Origin: Lampris incognitus
Taxonomy: Eukaryota; Chordata; Actinopteri; Lampriformes; Lampridae
NCBI RefSeq assembly: GCF_029633865.1
Contig: NC_079219.1
Span: 54,238,808 to 54,302,807 of the forward strand
Reading direction: 5' to 3'
Length of the DNA: 64,000 bases
In this document: positions 48,970 through 53,600 of the stretch, one piece after another
Layout of the letters: each line of letters opens with the position of its first letter
Numbering within the stretch: position 1 is the stretch's first letter
Made by a program: the position numbers and the translations under genes
Notes under the pieces: generated by a model
What the model was told of the DNA's origin: nothing
The model's input: the letters and a program-made list of their open reading frames with translations, nothing else
Databases searched by the model: none

Positions 48970-50641
48970 CAGCCGGCAGACACACACGCTCACGATCAAC
49001 AAGGGGATCAGATGATTCATACTGCCGCCCTGAGACGCTCGTTCTCGCAAGTTAACACAACAGAGCTGACCTCACTCAGTGTGTGCGTATTATACCTCTT
49101 GTCAGAGGGTCTGGTGTGTGTTTGCATGTGTGTGTCCATGTTCATGTACATGATCATGTGCCCGTGTTGCCCCTGGGAGAGGTGCAAAGACTGAAAAAAA
49201 GAATACTAATCACTGCAGACAAACCTGCAGCGGCACACAGAAAGAAAAGCAGAGTCGAGTACATAACAATCAGCAGTTTCCATCAGAACTGCAAAACACT
49301 ACCTGACCAACTACACAAAATACTGGGACAACCACACAAAACACTGGGACAGCCACATAAAATACTGGGACAACTACACAAAATACTGGGACAACCACAC
49401 AAAATACTGGGACCACCACATAAAATACTGGGACAACTACACAAAATACTGGGACAACCACACAAAATACTGGGACAATCACACAAAATACTGGGACAAC
49501 TACACAAAATACTAGGACAATGTGCAGGGTCTGATGCTGCTGAAATGGATGTGACACACACACAAAAGAGACAGAGACACATGAGAGAGAGACACACACA
49601 CACACACACACACACAAGAGAGAGAGAAGGAGGGGGGGAGACAGAGACAAAGACAGAGACAGAGGGGGAGAGAGAGAGCAACAGAGAGACACACGAGAGA
49701 GAGAGAAGGGGGGGAGACAGAGACAGAGGGGGAGAGAGAGAGCAACAGAGAGACACGAGAGAGCGAGAGAGAGAGAGAGGGAGAGACAGAGACAGAGACA
49801 GATGGGGGGGAAGAGAGAGAGACAGAGAGAGGGGGGAGGAGAGAGACAGAGTGAGAGGGGGGAGATGGGGGGGGGAAGACAAGACAGAGAGAGAGAAAGA
49901 GAGAGACTGAGAGAGGGGGAAGGAGAGACAGAAAGAGACAGAGGGAGAAAGAGGGGGGGAGAGACAAGACAGGGAGAGAGAGACAGAAAGGGACAGAGAG
50001 CGAGAGGGGGGGAGAAGACAGGAGAGAGAGACAGACAGACAGAGAGAGGGGGAGGAGAGAGAGACAGAGAGGGGGGGGTGAGACAGAGAGAGGGGGGAGA
50101 GACAAGACAGAGAGAGACAGAAAGAGAGAGAGAGACAGAGGGGGGGGGGGGGAGAAGAGGGGGGAGAGACAAGACAGAAAGACAGAGAGAGACAGAGAGA
50201 GACAGAGAGAGCGAGCGAGCGAGAGAGAGAGACTTTCTGAATGCTCGTTACATGCTTCTTGGCTCATGGGGGATTGGTAAAAAAGCCAAGAAACAATACT
50301 GGCCATATATGACCAAACCACTGCTCTCAATTAAAACAACAAAACAAACCCGATTTCTGTCTCGCACAAACCCTTTTAACACCGATACCCAACCTGTGCT
50401 GCATTAAATCTGCTGAAACACATTCCAGTTCTTGCTTATTCTAGACTGCTGAGGAGACCTGCTTATATTACACACCGTATATGTGTGTGTGTGTGTGTGT
50501 GTGTTACATGAGGTTGCTCACTTGTGGATAGGCGTGTTGAACTTACCTTGGCAAAAAACACAGAGAGATGAGTTTCGCTGCCAAGGATCCAAATAGGGAA
50601 CTTTGGAGACTTGAGGAATGCCCCAACCTGGAATACACACA

Positions 50642-50684
<43 letters not shown>

Positions 50685-53600
50685 GGAATTAGTACAAAAT
50701 AAAATATCTACTTTCAACAGTTTTAACCATCAATCACACACAGACCGTTTTAAAACCCCACGGGGGTGTTTTGTAACACGAGGCTGAGTGATGCTTTTAC
50801 ATTAGAAAGAAAACGGCTTACGGAAAATCAACTTATTTGGACCCGTAGTAAAGTATCACACACACAGTACTCCCGTTCGGTAAGGTGAACAAGAACAGTG
50901 GCTCAGTATCTCCCCCGCTAGGCCGCTCCAAGTCATCTGCTCTATTAAACCGCCGTATCATACCCAGCGAAGCCCTCATATCTACCCAAGTCTAACAAAC
51001 CGAGCACGGCCGCCATACTTTACACACAAGGCCTTCATTAATACGCAACACACCAACACACAAACACACACACGGACTTCTGTTGTACTGCTTGTCAGCT
51101 CCTCGTGTCCCACTCCGCAGCCTTCCATTACACTGGTGACTATTTGTTTACCACGAGCTCATCAAGCCTCCTTAATTTGCTTATTTGCTTTGTTTCTGCC
51201 TCAACTCGGGTATTACACACAGTACACACTTCTTTACGAAGCCAGTACTTACACGGCCAAGTTTCTTTCTTTCTGTACAAATACGCTTCCATGTTTTTGC
51301 CATCTATTTTCGGGTATTTGTGTATTTTCACGCACATCTGGGTATGTGTATATTTGCATTATGTTTCCAAGGGAGTGTTGGAGTGTGTGTGTGTGTGGTG
51401 GTGGTTGGGGATATGGGGTTAAGTCAGTTGGGAGCGTGCCTCACAAACACATATTTTCACACGGGAGCCCACGCCGTGGTTCATATTTCTCACACTGCTA
51501 AGTGTCCTGCTGCTCGCGGGTCCAAGTAACCGTATGTTTGGGTGTCCCTGGTTCTCTCACGACTCGAAACGCTTCCGTCATAAACGTGTGGTCATTTTCT
51601 TGCATGAAAGCGCCACAGACTCAGAATAAATTTGTCAGGGTTTCATGAATGCTTCCATCTTCTTCACAACTCTTATTGTTTTGACATTATTTGTGATTAT
51701 TTGCCGTTGTTGTTTGTGCGCTGTGTACATGTGAGCATGTGAGTGTTGACCTATACCTTGCAGTAGTGTAGCGACTCCATGAGAGTCAGGAAACCAACGG
51801 AGGCCTGTTTATGGATACCATGCAATTCTGAGGGGGGGGGGGGCAGGAGTTAGAAAAACAAAGGAGTACAGGGAATGAGTGAAAAGACATACTCAGTTCT
51901 ATGAAATACCAGAGAAATGGTAAGAGTAACTAACGCCCTCTGGTGGTCATTGCTCAGACTTGAGGCCACTGGTTTGAGCTGTGTGTGTGTGTGTGTGTGT
52001 GTGTGTACAGATATGATGACTTGATGGAGGCGGAGGTCTTACTCATGCCAGAGCACTCTCTGTCTCCGTCCCAGACGTTAGAGACAGCGTGGCCAGTTAC
52101 GAAGAGGTTCACTAGGCTTTGGCTAGAAAAAACAAACAGAGCAGGGAAGTTAGAGAGGCATTAAGGATAAACGGAAACGACAGAGAGAATATTAGAGAAA
52201 TCTTTTCATGAGAAAAAGCATTTGCTAAGGTAGAAAAAGCATGCACATCCAACTCATAAAACAGAAAAATAGAATCCACACGTTGCATCCAACGCCCCCG
52301 TAGGGATTCTTATGACAGTTGATTCTGCCATGAACCTCTGTCTGGATGTGCTTCTCAGTTCCCGTATGCAAAAATTTCTCACTTTGGATTAAGTAATTTA
52401 ATAAATAAATAATAAAGAAAAATCAAGAATGAGTTTGGGAGGTTTGAATCAGATGTATGTATGTACGTCATTTGGATGTTGACATGAGGTGGTGTTAGGC
52501 AGCGAGTGGTGTTCCTGTACCTGCCGTGCCCATGCACAGGATCTATGAGGGGCTCCATCGTGTCCTGGATCTCATTTCTAATATTCTCTATTCCCTACAC
52601 AAAAAGGATTTGGCGTGACAAGTGCTCAGCTTAACTTGTTTTCACGGTGTTGAAACACAAAAGCAAAGCAATTAAAAATGAAGTAAGATTCTTTTTTTTA
52701 AAAGTTGAAGTAAAATGTTTAACTACAATAGGATAATCTAAACACTGAGACGAGATATGCAAGTTTATAATTTATGGAGGGGAGACAAAAAAAACCCAAT
52801 ATGGAAAGTGCTAATATCAAAATTTCCCTATAAAACCAACATTTGAAAGAACAAAGATACAAAACAAATGGCAATTAATACAAATATCCAATAATTAGGG
52901 CAATCAATAATAAATAGGGTAATTTTCAATTTCATCATTCTCCGTAATCTCAAGTGTCCTGATTCTGATTTTACCTTGGTGAGGATGACGGAATAGAGGA
53001 AGAGAAGGACCCCACAGCACCCCCTCCAGGTGTGATAGAGAGACAGCATTTCCTCTCTCAGCTCAGATACTGACTGGATGGCCCGTTTGCTGCAGGAAAG
53101 CAGAGGGTGAATTATGCAGCTCTCCATGGATAATAATTCATTTATTTTTGAACATGTCACACCCGATGAGACAGATGCATCATTAATTGGCAGCTACATT
53201 AGATGCAACATTAATTGGCAGCTACATCCATCATGTCAGGCTTTTACATTATTCTGAAAGATAGCTTCCGAATGGGGCAAAAAATCAATTTAATGCAACA
53301 TTGGTCAAAGAAAAATATGATCTCGTCTGTTTACAGTGTGGCCTCTGTCTCTCGTTCTCTGCCATGGAAAGGCTGTCAGAAGCTGCCTGTCTTAGTTAGC
53401 ATACACTTCTTCACGGTGAGTCAGCACTACTTTTTGCTGACTGAGGTCTCAGCTGCCAGTGTGCTATGTATTTGATAAAACTCCAATATTCCCCTGGCAA
53501 ATAGATCCTTGCTTCATTTAGCTGGTTGTGTGTGAGTGCGTGTGCGTGTGTGGGAGAGAGGGAGAGTAAGGGAGAGTAAGGAGGAGAGTTTTTCATTAGG

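Noticed and set aside
49270-50172. 300-codon minus-strand open frame and overlapping plus-strand Arg/Glu frames
   Set aside because: Low-complexity purine repeat plus the 21-bp minisatellite; no domain.
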